Assembly (NCBI GenBank): GCA_964006375.1 | Contig: OZ023269.1 | Coordinates: 130,626,809 to 130,690,808, forward strand | DNA: 64,000 bases | From: Tillus elongatus | Taxonomy: Eukaryota; Arthropoda; Insecta; Coleoptera; Cleridae | Direction: 5' to 3' | The notes under the pieces: generated by a model | Told to the model about the DNA's origin: nothing | The model's input: only the letters and a program-made list of their open reading frames with translations | The model's database searches: none | Position numbers and translations under genes: made by a program | Shown: piece after piece, positions 23,944-36,250 of the stretch | Layout of the letters: every line of letters begins with the position of its first letter | Position numbering within the stretch: the stretch's first letter is position 1

Positions 23944-25588
23944 AAGTAACTTTTTTTTATTTCAACAACACACCACGATGTCTCATAGCTTAAATACTAT
24001 CGTACCGTGGGTGTTGACAAGGAGGAAAGAGGTAACTTGTTAATTCTGGACCTGAAGGTTTGGATGTTCGGAGGAGGAAAAACATGTGCTGGCAAGGAAT
24101 TCCACAACTTGGAAGTCCCCGGGACAAAAGAACGGGCATAACAAAATGTTCTATGTCTGGTGACCTGGACAGTAAAAGGGTGCATTCGCTCTGTTCCCCT
24201 GGTAGATCTGTTGGGGGCAGCAGGTGGAGGATCTATGGAAGAAAGTTCCTCTGAGCTGTGCCCGTGCAGATATCTATAAAAGAGAGAGGTCACCAACGAC
24301 ACGTCAGTGGGCAAGCTATGGCAGCCTTTGGGTGAGGGTAGGGTCACCGATAAGACGTATAGGCTCTCTTCTGAATGGACTCCAGGATAGCGAGTGTAAA
24401 AGCAGCAGCGGCACCCCAGATGTGGGAGCAGTATTCGAGGTTTGGCCTTATTTGTGAACTAAATAAGGTATATAAATTAGCTGGTGAAAAGTATTTACGG
24501 GCCCTAATTTCTTAGCAGCCGCTTCTGTAATTGATGTGGCATGTTGGTGCCAATTGAGATTTAGATCCACAGAAATGCCAACAAGTGGAAATGACTCATT
24601 ACTTTGAATAACCTGGTTGTTCATTGTGATGGGTCTAGGGCTGGTATATCTTATGAGATAGAAAACAAGACTGAGATTTGGTGGAGTTGAATTGTACAAG
24701 ATTTCTACTTCCCCAGTGGAATATTTTTTGGAGATCCACAGGGACAGAACCCTCCATGAGTCTGCGATCCTCATCTAATTGGGATAAAGAGACAGGCATA
24801 GAATATTGTATATTTGAGTGGAGGGTGCTGTCATCCACGTAACTATGAACTGAGTTGGATGTGCTAGAGAGGAGGTCATTGATGTGGAGAAGAAACAAAG
24901 TAGGGGCTAAAGCTGAACCTTGAGGGACTCCTGCATTAATTGGATACAGTTTAGAGGAATGGACATCCACGACAACAGAAATGATCTGGTTGGAGAGGAA
25001 ATTTGCTGTCCAGGTACAGAGTTTTGGTGGTAGGCCATAGACCGGATGTTTATTAAGCACCGCAGCGTGTCATACCTGGTCGAATGCTTTGGATATGTCT
25101 AGTGCGACAATATGGGATTCACCGTGTAGTTCCATAAACTTGCTCCAAGAATGGGTGACAAAGGACGGAATCCATACTGCCTGTCGTGGATTAGACTGTG
25201 TTTTTTAAGAAATATTAGTAATTCTGTGTTTATACACTTTTCCATCACTTTAGAGACGACTAAAAGGAGAGAAGTAGGCATGTAGTTGCTAGGAAGCGCT
25301 TTGGATCCTTTCTTGGGGACGGGCTGTACTTGAACAGTTTTCCAGTTACTAGGGAATATGCCTCTATTGTAAGATGTCTGAAGCAGACGAGTCAGGACAG
25401 GAGCAAGTTCTGGTGCGCATTTTTTGAGAACAATTGCTGGAATCTCGTCAAGGCTAGCGGCTTTCCTGGTATTAAGAGAAGAGAGCATCTTTCGTACCTT
25501 TTTAGTTTTGAAAATGATATCCGTCATTTTATGCGCGACATTGGGGACTGTTGGTGGTTGAACATTTGGAGGCGGCGAACAACGAGGC
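23944..25588 (-). pseudogene. CR1-like LINE (family A) reverse transcriptase, broken
   Basis: Read on the minus strand. The frame from 25590 carries the RT N-terminal fingers (ARKAASLDEIPAIVLKKCAP, NWKTVQVQPVPKKGSKALPS). A frame from 25060 has NAGVPQGSALAPTLFLLHIN and the active-site box YVDD (SYVDDSTL). A frame ending near 24448 has GISVDLNLNWHQHATSIT, and one ending at 23997 carries the C-terminal ARSFVPGTSKLWNSLPAH. At least three frameshifts separate these. The 3' UTR and A-rich tail end at about 23944. The endonuclease is missing because the 5' side is cut at a TA-hairpin element (25590). The thumb region lacks the ~40 residues present in the 58384 copy. Confidence 0.85.
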
Positions 25589-25589
25589 A

Positions 25590-25704
25590 AAAAAGGGTTT
25601 GCAGAACACTCTTTACATAATCCGTATTGTTTTCAGGTTTTTTTTTAAATGCCACTAACTTTTTTGTCTTTAAACTTACAGACCTAAATTTTGGTAAATT
25701 GTTA

Positions 25705-25782
<78 letters not shown>

Positions 25783-25820
25783 CTCATTAGTGAATTTTTT
25801 TTAAGAAAAATTTACTAAGA
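25590..25820 (+). repeat. TA-hairpin element, 3' part, forward
   Basis: GGGTTTGCAGAACACTC, CCTAAATTTTGGTAAATTG, (TA)n about 25711-25779, then directly CTCCTCATTAGTGAA and the terminal palindrome. The conserved block between array and palindrome is deleted. Confidence 0.75.
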
Positions 25821-26146
25821 TGCAGATAAAATAATTCTTATATAAACAAGGCACAAGAAAATGGATCTGCAAGGCGGTTTCCAAACGAGTTAGCTGTTTT
25901 TATGGTGGTCTCTGCAGGTGGCCGTTTACTGAGTTAGTCTTGGTTCCTACCAACCTATTAATGCTCTGGTTGTTCTGTTGTTCTTTTGTTACTTCTATTA
26001 TGTCTTCCAATTAGTCAGCAACCTTGAGTGTTGAATCGAGAGCTTGTTCTATTAATTTACGATGTATTGTTATCGCACGTGAGTTCTATTAAAATTAGTT
26101 CGTTTTTTGAGTTATTGTGGTGACACATAAATATATAAATAAATCA

Positions 26147-26149
<3 letters not shown>
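25821..26149. other. Unassigned DNA
   Basis: Nothing recognised. Confidence 0.4.
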
Positions 26150-26224
<75 letters not shown>

Positions 26225-26316
26225 ATTTGAAAAGTGAAACTAGGTTCATTTAAAGAAACTTTAACAAAATTCAAAAGTCGGGATCTTCTCATTAGCGCAT
26301 TTTGTCTACGAAAAGA
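26150..26316 (+). repeat. TA-hairpin element, 3' part, forward
   Basis: (TA)n about 26151-26220, shortened conserved block (AATTCAAAAGTCGGGATC), and palindrome start TTAGCGCATTTT at 26292. Confidence 0.65.
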
Positions 26317-27158
26317 AGTTGAGAGGAAGAAGGCAACATTTTTGGACATATTTTGAGACATAATAACGTATTTCAAACATTTTTTGCAGGACACTTATTA
26401 TCAAAAATAAGGATGTAGATTAAGTACGCAATAGTTGTAAAACGTGGCACAATTAATGAAATGTGGATCTGCTGCTGAGAAAAATAAAGAGTCATGGTGG
26501 AGGTGTCAATGCGATATCGCCTTCAGACTGTGTTGATGGACCCGTTTCATGATTAATTTTAATACGAGTCTCTACACATATATTATTGTCCTACCATTTA
26601 ATTTTATGATAATAATTGAACTTTCTTAGATGGTCGAAAATACATTAATGTAAGGCAGTCAGAAATATATTGGCTGATGCTGCTGTTCCTGAAAAATATC
26701 CTTTTTAGTCTCTGAAATTCTACGATCGTTAATTTAGATCTCACATAAAACCTATAAGCTTCAGTGATTTAAATTGGCGATCTAAGATTATTTCACTGAT
26801 TAAAAAAGTAGCTGCAGTTGAAGCAAAGGCAATTTAACTTAAGTGAAGACATTTCTATGGCAGAGGTGATGACTTGTCTAGACTAGTAAGTAATCGCGGA
26901 TAATTGTCGCTTCATATCGAGCTAGATCAACTGTTAGTTGATTTATAGAATGTCAATTTTTACCTACGAATTTCTCGGCGCAATATATATGCAAAACGGA
27001 TCGAGCATCGAATGCAGTAATCAAACATCATTTGTGACAGTTAATAGAGTTTTTTCACCGGCACAGCAGCCATCGTTGCAGCTAAACAATTTTTTTCATT
27101 TGAATATTAATTTTTACCCTCCACTCTTTTACATTTTTAGTTAAAATTAGACAATCAA
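26317..27158. other. Unassigned AT-rich DNA
   Basis: A 68-codon frame at 26938 has no recognisable motif. No other feature. Confidence 0.4.
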
Positions 27159-27159
27159 A

Positions 27160-27200
27160 CAAAAGTGGGGACGCAGCAAGTGAGTTCTAGTAGTGATTTT
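27160..27200 (+). repeat. TA-hairpin element 5' end, solitary
   Basis: GGGGACGCAGCAAGTGAGTT then TAGTAGTGATTTTT; no continuation recognised. Confidence 0.6.
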
Positions 27201-27406
27201 TTATATAAATTATTGTTAAGCAGTTAAACAATTATAAGATTCAAAAACTGAAATAAGAAAATTGAACAAACCTTGCTTTTATACAGAAACTTTGTCTTGT
27301 AGTCAATAGTTAGTGGTTAGTTTATTGATAGACAAATTACACAATGCATCTTACAAATAGGTGATTAATTTGTGGCTGTAATTAACGCAATTTCTTTCGA
27401 CAGAGG

Positions 27407-27524
27407 AACACTGCCCACTGCTTGGTTGACTGCCGCTGTTACTGCTATATTCAAAACAGGCGATAAGCCAGATCCCGCAAACTACAGACCTATAAGTCTT
27501 CCACCTATAATCTCTAAAACTCGG
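27407..27524 (+). pseudogene. Non-LTR RT fragment (fingers region)
   Basis: The frame reads GTLPTAWLTAAVTAIFKTGD and KPDPANYRPISLPPIISK. This is the highly conserved segment before RT motif A in Jockey/CR1-type LINEs (consensus P.IFKKGD....NYRPISLL...SK.FE). Only ~39 codons remain. It is cut precisely by the 5' end of a TA-hairpin element at 27526, which implies that element inserted later. Confidence 0.8.
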
Positions 27525-27525
27525 G

Positions 27526-27562
27526 ACGCAGCAAGTGCGTTATGGTAGTGAATTTTCATAAG
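27526..27562 (+). repeat. TA-hairpin element 5' end, inserted in RT fragment
   Basis: GGGACGCAGCAAGTGCGTTA then GTAGTGAATTTTCAT. Confidence 0.75.
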
Positions 27563-30129
27563 ATTAAGATGTTTGATTTATGAAAAGAAAGGTACTACCA
27601 AAGGGACAAATAAAATACAATATCTCTAGATCAATCTTTATAGTGGGTTAATTTAATAAAATAAATAAAATAAATGACAATCAGGAATTTAATTTGTCTA
27701 AACAGCACAAAATGAAATATATATATAAAATAAATTTGGTAAATTAGCAGTTTACCTCATGGAGGGTTTTGAGAATTGTTTTCCGAAACATGCTTAGGAT
27801 TTTCCTAGGTGCATAACCCACAACAAACATTTCTTATAAACAACCTCTAAAAAAGTTACAGGACCAGGAGTTAATAAGGGTGTAGGGCGAGGAAAACGAA
27901 CTGTAAATATGAGTGGAAAAGCGAAAAAAATAGCTTAGTCGGATCTCTAACAGCTGCCTTTTTCAGATTTTGCAGTCGTACCTCCTTTAAATGTTTTTTA
28001 ACTTATAGTAACAGATCATGAAGAAGTTCACATGTAAATAACTCAGTAAAGACAAGGAATGCAAAGGGAAAGAGTAGTGTCGACGTGCATTAGTGATGTC
28101 AAATTATATTTATCAGCAGTTGATTTATCTAAAAGTGTTGGATGTGGGAAATTCCCTAATAGTTCTCACAGAAAATAAACAATAAGTTAAAAGAAAGGAA
28201 GTTTAATACAATTTTAAAAGTGTAATTAACAAAAAACAATACAAGGTATATTTAAGTAAGGGACAAAATTCGCTTGTGACAATACAATCAAAGGCTGTTA
28301 ATGAAAATCGTGTAAAATAATATATTTACTAACAGGTGTAAGATTTACATTTTATTATTATAATTACGTGGCAGCTGTTTCCCCCCGATATGGATAAATT
28401 ATCTAAAAAAGACACATCGTTGGGAAAGAGCTGTCATGTAAAATCAATATAATATATAGGTCATATTAATAGTTTTAATATACATTTGAAAGTGAATTTA
28501 GTTCTAGTGTTATCTACTATCGACTAATTAAAGAAGACTATGTATCACAATTCCAACAGTTTAGTAAATTTAAAATCACATGAAATATAATTCTCCAACA
28601 AAAAAAAAGAGGCAAAACAATACGCCTAGTTGGTTTTAATTTAAACGTTTTTAATTAAATCAATTCTGATGGTGGTTTGAGATGGACAAATGAACTATTT
28701 TAATTTATAATTAATTGTTTTCTACAAAAAATTTTGGTTTGTTTAAAAATACAGACGATACAATGTTTTTATATGTTGAAGCTTAAGGTTTCCCTGGTTG
28801 GCGTTTCAAGGAATTGTTACACATGTTGATTTCCTAGCTGTCCAATGTGACACCGTACATATCTCTTCTTGAACTCATTGTGACACTCGAGTAAATTATT
28901 GAGTCCTCGCGACTGAACGTTGCTTATAAAAGTCTATACACTAATAAACGGATTTGCGTAGTATGTACATATATACGAGGCCCACTCATTGTTGTTTGAT
29001 GATCTTTCGCTACCTTACTTAAAACACATTCAAAGCAATCTCAATTGTCAATAAAAATTGGAATCTTCTGCCTGAGGTTCCATAAGTGCACAGTCCATTT
29101 TTGTTACAATTTGTGCATTGTGTTGCTTGGAGTTTATGCAGGTACGTCAAAAACTTTTGTAGTTTCAAAGTTTCCATTTATTTTGATTGTCCAAATAACT
29201 AATACTGTCCCATACACAAATATAAAAAGCATGATTTGGAAACAATTTTTTTTTGGTCTGTAACGAACGGTTCAGATTATTTTAAAATTGCTCCAGGGGA
29301 TAGGTGATAAATGATTTTGAGAAAATTGAATGTTTTTTTAAACCTTCAGTAATATTATGTTTGTTTGTTTATTACAAAACTTTGAATTTCATCAAACATC
29401 TGGTATTCTATGCTGAAATCAAATTTGGGGTTAAATGTGTAAGGGTGGAATATTGATGCCAATTTTTTTTAAGAACAAAAAAAGACAAAACATCTGAAAA
29501 CGTACACAACTTGATTCTGGAATGGGATTTGTTTTGTCTTTGGCAAAGGAACACTTCATATTGTCTTTGGGTTGGGTCACTTCAGGGGGTAGGGGATCAA
29601 TGGGGGGTGATTTTATGAAAATTTAATTTTTTTTGTTAAAAGTCGAGTAATATAACCTTTCAGAAGTTTATCGGTAGAGGAATACGAATATTTTCTTTTT
29701 GTTCAAGTCATGGATCCTGAAATCATTTCATGAGATAGTATTTCTAACAAGAGTAGATTATCACAGCTATTTGGATGTAGTGATTTAATTTGCAATACTT
29801 TCTCGTTAGAAACGATTCTGACAATTGTAGTGGGGTTACCTTCCACTGCATTGAGAACTGACTCTTCAATTTGAGGAGGTCATTGGTATCTTTTGCATAT
29901 AGAATTAGATTTTACAGATTTCAAGGCATCTATTTCCCTAAAACATCTGCAGATATGTCCAAAAATATTTCTGCTGCGTGCTATTCATCCGGGAAAACCT
30001 GTCATAATAAATTCTCACTGCTTCTTTTCCATTTTGTTTCGCTTCACCACAATGTAATAACAAATTAGCTAATTCACCCAAGGTATAATTGAAAAGTGCA
30101 TTTTAAAAGCATATACAGCATCTATTACA
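27563..30129. other. Long stretch with no recognised feature
   Basis: About 2.6 kb without TA arrays, RT motifs or tRNA-like boxes. Short frames (29045, 29871) lack codon bias. It is one of the most repeat-poor stretches in the window. Confidence 0.45.
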
Positions 30130-30864
30130 AGGCTTGTTCAATTAAAACCCATCTTTGGTCAGGTTAGCCTTGAAAACAGTTGTAATCACTCAAATGACGT
30201 TTTGCAATGTAAGTTTTGTTTGTAAACATCACACTTATGAGTTCCTGTCATTTGTATTTAACAGCGATTTTAAGTATTGTGACTTTAAAATGGCGTTTGT
30301 TGTTAACAATCCATCTAAATATAATCAGTGTGCGGTCATTCAATTTTTGTGTGATAAAGGTTTGCAACCATTGCAAATTCAAACACGATTGCAAGCAGTG
30401 TATGGAAACACATGTTCTGCATATCCAACTGTCAAGGAATGGTTTCAAAAATTTAAGAGTGAAAGAGAGAAGATAAATGATAAGCCGCAACTAGATGCAT
30501 TGAGTACTGCATCAACAGACAGGAATGTGGCATGTGTAGAAGACCTGATTAGAGGAAATCGTCTATTGTCATTCAAAGCAATTTCAGAAGATGTTGGTGT
30601 GATTATAGAATCTATCCGTAGTATCGTATACAAACTGGCTTACAGCAAAAGGTGTTAAAAGGTAATCGTTTTCAGTCGGATGAAGAAGTACTAAATGCCT
30701 TAAAAGAATTTTTCGGGCATTAGCCACAAGAATTCTTTAAGCAGGGTATACATCAGTAGGTGAAACAATGGGATATGTGCCCTAATAATAATAGTAATTA
30801 TTTGTAAATATATTTGCCAATAAATTTGTTCTGAACCAAAAATGGGTTTCAATTGAACAAGCCT
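30130..30864 (+). mobile_element. Internally deleted mariner element
   Basis: Inverted ends AGGCTTGTTCAATT at 30130 and AATTGAACAAGCCT at 30851-30864, extending ~30 bp inward (AAACCCAT.TTTGGT). The transposase keeps its N-terminus (30290-30658) and a C-terminal scrap (30659-30815: NRFQSDEEVLNALKEFF, QGIHQ, VKQWDMCLN). The catalytic centre is missing, so the deletion is internal, as in non-autonomous derivatives. Confidence 0.85.
30290..30658 (+). pseudogene. mariner transposase, N-terminal DNA-binding part only
   Basis: ATG 30290 (MAFVVNNPSKYNQCAVIQFL). 122 codons to TAA 30656-30658. Residues about 1-55 form the first helix-turn-helix seen in mariner/SETMAR-type proteins (QCAVIQFLCDKGLQPLQIQ, VKEWFQKFKSE). 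About 85-115 form the second (FKAISEDVGVIIESIRSIVY). Full mariner transposases are about 345 residues, so two thirds, including all catalytic Asp residues, are absent. The frame may also be read from an upstream ATG at 30155, but family alignment favours 30290. Because the DNA-binding part is intact, a repressor-like product is conceivable, though this is speculation. Confidence 0.8.
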
Positions 30865-31267
30865 ATTATTACCTTGATAAATAAATGACAATAACAGCCT
30901 AATTTTTTCATTCTTTCCAAAACACATTCGATACACAACATAAGACAACATAATTGCATTTATCTCATAAGCGAGATGAAAATCGACAAAATATAAAAAA
31001 AATTATCAGCACTAAATGACCTACATAACTGCTAAGGAAGAAACGTCAGTGACAGATTTTTTTTTTCTTAGAAAATTATTAGTAATGGCACCAATGTACC
31101 GCCCCTTTAAAGGTAACCACACTCTTTTAGCAGTAAAATATGTACCAGTCTGAATACCTATCACCTTCCAAATTTCATGCAGCTTGCTGGTCATGATCTT
31201 CATTTTGATATTTTTGACACATCGATCCTTACCAGATACCAAGTTTGTTTTTTCAAATGAAACCTCC

Positions 31268-31269
<2 letters not shown>
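30865..31269. other. Unassigned AT-rich DNA
   Basis: Nothing recognised on either strand. Confidence 0.4.

Positions 31270-31333
<64 letters not shown>
31270..31333. repeat. (TA)n microsatellite
   Basis: About 64 bp; flanks do not match the TA-hairpin blocks. Confidence 0.95.
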
Positions 31334-31337
<4 letters not shown>

Positions 31338-31786
31338 CAGCTTTATTTGATAATATGACAGGTTGTTGAGCAATGATTGGTATTACTCCACGGAGTTTCG
31401 AAATTTTACTTGCAATATTTTGGTTTTTTGCTAATAAGTCGAAAACCGCTAATAATAGGTAGAATATTATATAGTACTTTAAGAAAGAAAATCAATTGAT
31501 CTTGCTATTCCTATATAATACAGGATGTTCGATTTGAAAATCTCACATTACCTGCCATTATATGTTCTACCTGAAGACCATTTTTATTGTAGACAGCCTA
31601 TATGCAATAATTGGATTTTCATGATTATATCAACCTATTAGGAAACAGCAACAAAAAACTCAAACCTCTATCTATGCTGGTTATGGAAAGACTCTTTTGT
31701 TGTTGTTAATGAATGGAGGTTGCGAACTTTCCTAACTAATAACTTTTATTTTCTTAACGTCTTGAGATAGGTTAACAGATATATAA

Positions 31787-31798
31787 ACACACACACAC

Positions 31799-31875
<77 letters not shown>
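31787..31875. repeat. (AC)n then (TA)n compound microsatellite
   Basis: ACACACACACACAC (about 31787-31800) followed by (TA)n 31803-31875; flanks are not TA-hairpin sequence. Confidence 0.95.
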
Positions 31876-31876
<1 letters not shown>

Positions 31877-32018
31877 TTTAAAAACATTACTGCAAACATA
31901 AGAGTGTCACAATACAGACATTTTTTTCATTTGAAAAAATAATGTTATGGGACGACGCCGCCATGTCATAAATATTTTCAAAATGAAGACCATAACCACT
32001 TAAGAACATAACCTAAAT

Positions 32019-34101
32019 TCACATTTCTATCAATTTTGAATCACTATATACTTCTAATACTCCATCGAGTTTGGCCCACGCTTTACATATAATTTTGATA
32101 CAAGTATATAAAGTGGTATTATTTGGTGGTTTTAAATCACAAATGCAAATTAAATTAGCTGCGATTTCTATGAAATCCTGTTTTTAGGATTGTCATTTTA
32201 GGACTAAGAGTACAACAATTATACTATTTAACTCATCTGTAAATATGTACAAAGTTTTCACATCACCAGACAGACGATCCTAAATTTGATATTTTATGTC
32301 TATGATGGACAAACCTTCCCTTTAAATCTTCATTCATGTCCATGAGGCGTTTCTGGTATGGTTGATAATCTGCAACACAATTATAAAAAAATTAGATGCA
32401 TAAAAAATTCTAGATTCTACATCTAACATTCTATATGTGAGGTATATAATAAACCTCACCTACCCAACCAATAGCCCCAATAAGGATTCAGATGAAAACC
32501 CCACTATAGACAATACAGAACCACCAAAGGACAGTTTGATCTCTTTCAAGTCTATGGTTGAATACACCAAGGCTTTAGAGATGATATCCGGTGAGATTTC
32601 GAGAGTAGGAAGATTACGACTCCATAATTGAACTACAACCCAACCTACACCTAACCACCACTCTAAAGATTAGGCAGATTAAGGCCTAAAGAGTTCTATT
32701 CCATTCATATTTTACCCAACCTCTTGAAAATGACAAATGGCTCCAAGCCAGAATGTCGAGGTTCAACAAATTCTAGAGAAAGTTCAACCAGACATATTAG
32801 TTAAGCGAATGATATGATATCTGTCCGCTTTACATAAGTCGTCACAAGTTATTTACTACCAGTTTCAATAATTTTCTGGGCATACTAGATCATTAAGTTT
32901 TCACTGCCAACTTAGAATGTTCTGACGACAGCCATATTTTTATGGGGCTGAATGGAGAATAAAACAAGCAGTATAAGTCACAAAAAATCAGAGATAGCAT
33001 CACAAAAGGCTAAACTGGCTTCCACTTTTTGTAAGGAGTGTACATATGCTCATGCGCTATGTTTGTATAATAGAACATTTCTTCATGACAATGGCAATTT
33101 TTTCTTGTTTTAACTTTTTTTTCCACATATATGAAAAATAAACACTATTCCTTATCCACTTCGACTACTCTCTTATTTCAGCATGCACAACTTGACGAAA
33201 CTGAGTCACCAGCGATGCCCACTTGTCATGTTACTTGATTCATTTAGATACCACTGCCATATTTTATTTGTCCACTTTTATATACCTACCAGCAATTTTT
33301 ACATTCTACTAAATATAATATTACAAGATATCACCAATAATACAATTGGTCCACAAATTTTCCAAGAGGTTTATGCACCAGTAGTACATATAGCATCACA
33401 ACGGAAGAACTTCGGCATAGTATTAAAATCTAAGTATATAATACAATCTGAGTGTAGCGTACCAGCATTAACATTGCTTTCCATAATTATAATTATAAAA
33501 TTTAACAATTTAAAGGAGCACCTATTATAATAACCCGTCTAGCTAATCATATAGAATCCTGTCTCATTGAATCAGACAGGATAGAAACCTTGTCTGCTTA
33601 TACTTTGTAATTAGTATGGAAAAGCTTTCTGATAATGTAACAAAATTAATCAATGACATTTAGCTTAAGGGAAATTACAAGTTTGACACTATTTAAAAAA
33701 TATATTACCTGGACAGTACACTTCCTGTTTTCCATACTCCATACTACATATTTTAATTAGAAAGAAGCCACTGTAGCATCAAAGGTCATAGGTTATACCT
33801 CTTGCGTGACCCTCTTACTCTTTCTCATCTTTAAGAAAACTTACTACTGCTGATTGTGTGGAAACTACCATTGCTAAAAAAGGAAATAATTTTTAAAGTA
33901 AGTTCTACTTATGTCTCCATAAATGACAATAAATTATAACAAAAACTATTTCAAGCTCACAAAACACAACAGAAAAAATCTTAGGCTTTGAAAATGTGCT
34001 AAATTATTTCACCTTGGGTAAATACTTCAAAGTATATAAGATTACCTCTAAAATGATAACATAAAAAATAGGAATACATACCTTTTATATATAGTAAACA
34101 T
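32019..34101 (-). CDS. Candidate spliced gene, product unrecognised
   Basis: Minus-strand model. Exon 1 has ATG at 34101 and ends at 34082 before donor GTATGT. Exon 2 is 33743-33709 after ATGTAG and before GTAATA. Exon 3 is 32369-32315 after TTGTGTTGCAG and before GTTTGT. Phases join cleanly across the first two introns, giving MFTIYKSMEYGKQEVYCPDY followed by QPYQKRLMDMNEDLKG. A fourth open frame, 32177-32019, follows CTAAAAACAG and reads protein-like text (LICICDLKPPNN, KAWAKLDGVLEVYSDSKLIE) to TGA. However, exon 3 to exon 4 does not keep frame with the GTTTGT donor; frame holds only with an atypical donor at 32308. Alternatively exon 3 reads on to a stop at about 32262. I recognise no family. 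Chance cannot be excluded for such short exons. Confidence 0.35.
32370..33708. other. Intron-like or unassigned DNA
   Basis: Lies within the candidate gene. On the plus strand, 32437-32631 is a 64-codon frame with a donor-like site (TCCGGTGAGA at about 32588). Another plus frame starts after an acceptor-like TTATTTCAG at 33180. The frames do not join, so no plus-strand gene is called. Confidence 0.3.
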
Positions 34102-34243
34102 CTTTCAACTTTAATTATATAAATTCATCTCTGTTTTGTTGTTTTGATGAGATTCGCAAATTTAAGGTTACTTTCTTAAAAACAATTAACGTAGATCCTA
34201 ACTTGAATTTTGCTCTTACTTGTGTGTATTCTGATAACTTTTG

Positions 34244-34489
34244 TAAGGTGTTTATGTAAGACTAGATGCATTCTCGCAACAATTAGAACCGTGCATCTAG
34301 TCTTACATACTTTGTCCCTATATTGGGGTAGAAATGGGCCAGGGCTAACAATTTTTAAAATTGTTAGTTAGTTGTATACCGTCTCTATTTTTAATACTCT
34401 GTATTATTTGGAGCGGGCGTGACAAGTACTTGGTTCCGAACTAGGTGGCGACACGTTCGCTACTCACTTAGTGTTTTAAGGTGTTTATG
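34244..34489 (-). mobile_element. SINE-like insertion with 13 bp target duplication
   Basis: TAAGGTGTTTATG occurs at 34244-34256 and 34477-34489, enclosing 220 bp. On the minus strand the insert starts near AGTGAGTAGCGAACGTGTCG (A-box-like) and AGTTCGGAACC (B-box-like). It ends in a strong hairpin whose 15 bp arms are GTAAGACTAGATGCA / TGCATCTAGTCTTAC (about 34256-34310). The box matches are imperfect. Confidence 0.6.
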
Positions 34490-35049
34490 CTAAAATAAAT
34501 ATAATATCACGATTACCTGAATCATGGTAGTGAAGGAAAGATTTCACCGTACTATTTAATATTTAGAAAAAAACATTAAAACATGATGTGGATATACCGT
34601 GTACGTGTAGCGCCATTGACTATCGGTAGATAGTCAAAGTGTAGCGCTCTCCACCCTAACGGCGTTTAAATCGACAGTAGACAGTACTACACTGCTGCAT
34701 TGACATATAGTGCAAAAACTTTTCAAGTATAAATAAGTTTTAATTTAAAATATCATACGAATTTGGTGATTCAAAATGTTTGGTTATTGTACCGCAATTA
34801 TTGTTTGAATTATGTCATTAATAATTTAAAAATATGTTAGGTCCATATGTTTTCATCCTAAGAATCAAATTACATTTAAATATTTGTTAATTTTTATTAT
34901 ATCTGACAACCCTGCTTATTTATATTTACGAACTGTGGTGTCGCTTCGACGATTTTACATTTTTCGGGTCTAAAGTAATAACAAACACATTAATACTCTA
35001 ACTATCCTTGTCAACGTTGAATGTGCGAAATGCCTATGCAATTCAAACT
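34490..35049. other. Unassigned AT-rich DNA
   Basis: A short palindrome (TTGACTATC..GATAGTCAA at about 34617-34638) is the only structure seen. Confidence 0.4.
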
Positions 35050-35368
35050 GATGTCGTAGATTATTTATTTTTATTTCTTACACATTTTTTCATTTTCGAA
35101 CAACTTCTTTCCTCGTGGACCATTTAAGTTGAAATTTGGTTACCAACTTTATTTTGACATCTCCCTTATATGTGCAAATTTTCATTTAAATCACTGCAGT
35201 ACTTCAAACAAAAAAAAATATTGCGTTTTAAAAATTTCCTTTACATTTTTTATACAAAAAATTAAACCTACGGTGCTCATCTTCGAACTCATCCAAGCCA
35301 TTAACAAAATCAAGGTAATCTCCAAATTTAGTAAAGATCGGTCAAGTATTTTTTGAGTTATCAGTTGG

Positions 35369-35459
<91 letters not shown>

Positions 35460-35591
35460 CATATAAAAATCAAAACCGACCTTGGATATGGGTTCTAGAG
35501 GACCAAATTCGCGCTCATTTGAAGAAATTTTTCAAAAGTCTCACCATCGATACCTCTCTATTAGTGAATTTTCTTAATGAAAATTCACTAA
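35050..35591 (+). repeat. TA-hairpin element, forward
   Basis: Spacer with TCATCCAAGCCATTAAC, GAGTTATCAGTTGGATACA, (TA)n 35373-35456, conserved block, and terminal palindrome about 35562-35591. Confidence 0.8.
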
Positions 35592-36250
35592 AAATGCGGA
35601 ACGGTTCCTGGTTAATAAGGTTTTTCCTTTTCTATTAAGTAATGAAGTTTTATCCGACAACCAACAACCAATCATTTCTGGGCGTTCAGTTGTCACTAAT
35701 TTATTAGCCTGTCTAGATTGGTGGACGCGATCACTTGATTTGATCTTTCTAAGGCATTCCATCGTCTACTACTAAAATCAGAACATTATGGTATTCGTGA
35801 CCCTGTGCAGAGCTGAATCAAAACCATTCTTTCTGAGCGATATTATTTCGCCAGAGTTGCACAAACTAGATGTTTGTCTCGTCCTGTTCTCAGTGGAGTA
35901 CCACAGGGATCCGTGCTTGGTTCTATATTGTTTGTAATATATACGTCGGACTATTCGCTTGTTGAAATGCGAGTGTACGCTCTGCGGATGATTTGAAAGT
36001 GTTTCAGAATCCTTTAACACACTATAGTGATATTCAGCATGGCCTATCGGTTGTTGCGAATTGGTCTACTTACTGGCTAGTGCCTTTAAACATCGACTAA
36101 TGTTCTGTTTTGCATTGAGTTTTCAACAATCCCAAATTTTCATATCATATAATGCAACAATCTCTAAACCAATTGATAATCGTAAGAATTTAGGGCTTAT
36201 TATTTCGTCCAATTTGTCATGGCCTGCCCATATAGCACAATAATCTGTAT
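35592..36250 (+). pseudogene. Jockey/CR1-type reverse transcriptase pseudogene
   Basis: The conceptual frame starts with a decayed SGRSVVTNLLACLDWWTR. It continues through motif A FDLSKAFHRLLLKSEHYGIR, a stop at 35815, IKTILSERYYFARVAQTRCL, motif B LSGVPQGSVLGSILFVIYTS, and after a small frameshift the active-site box (Y)ADDLKVFQ near 35980-36000. The catalytic Asp residues are still readable, but stops and frameshifts kill the ORF. The endonuclease and C-terminus are missing. The left side abuts a TA-hairpin palindrome. Confidence 0.85.

Noticed and set aside
32437..32631. Plus-strand exon joined to 33183
   Set aside because: Donor- and acceptor-like sites exist, but joining them leads to an early stop and no recognisable protein.
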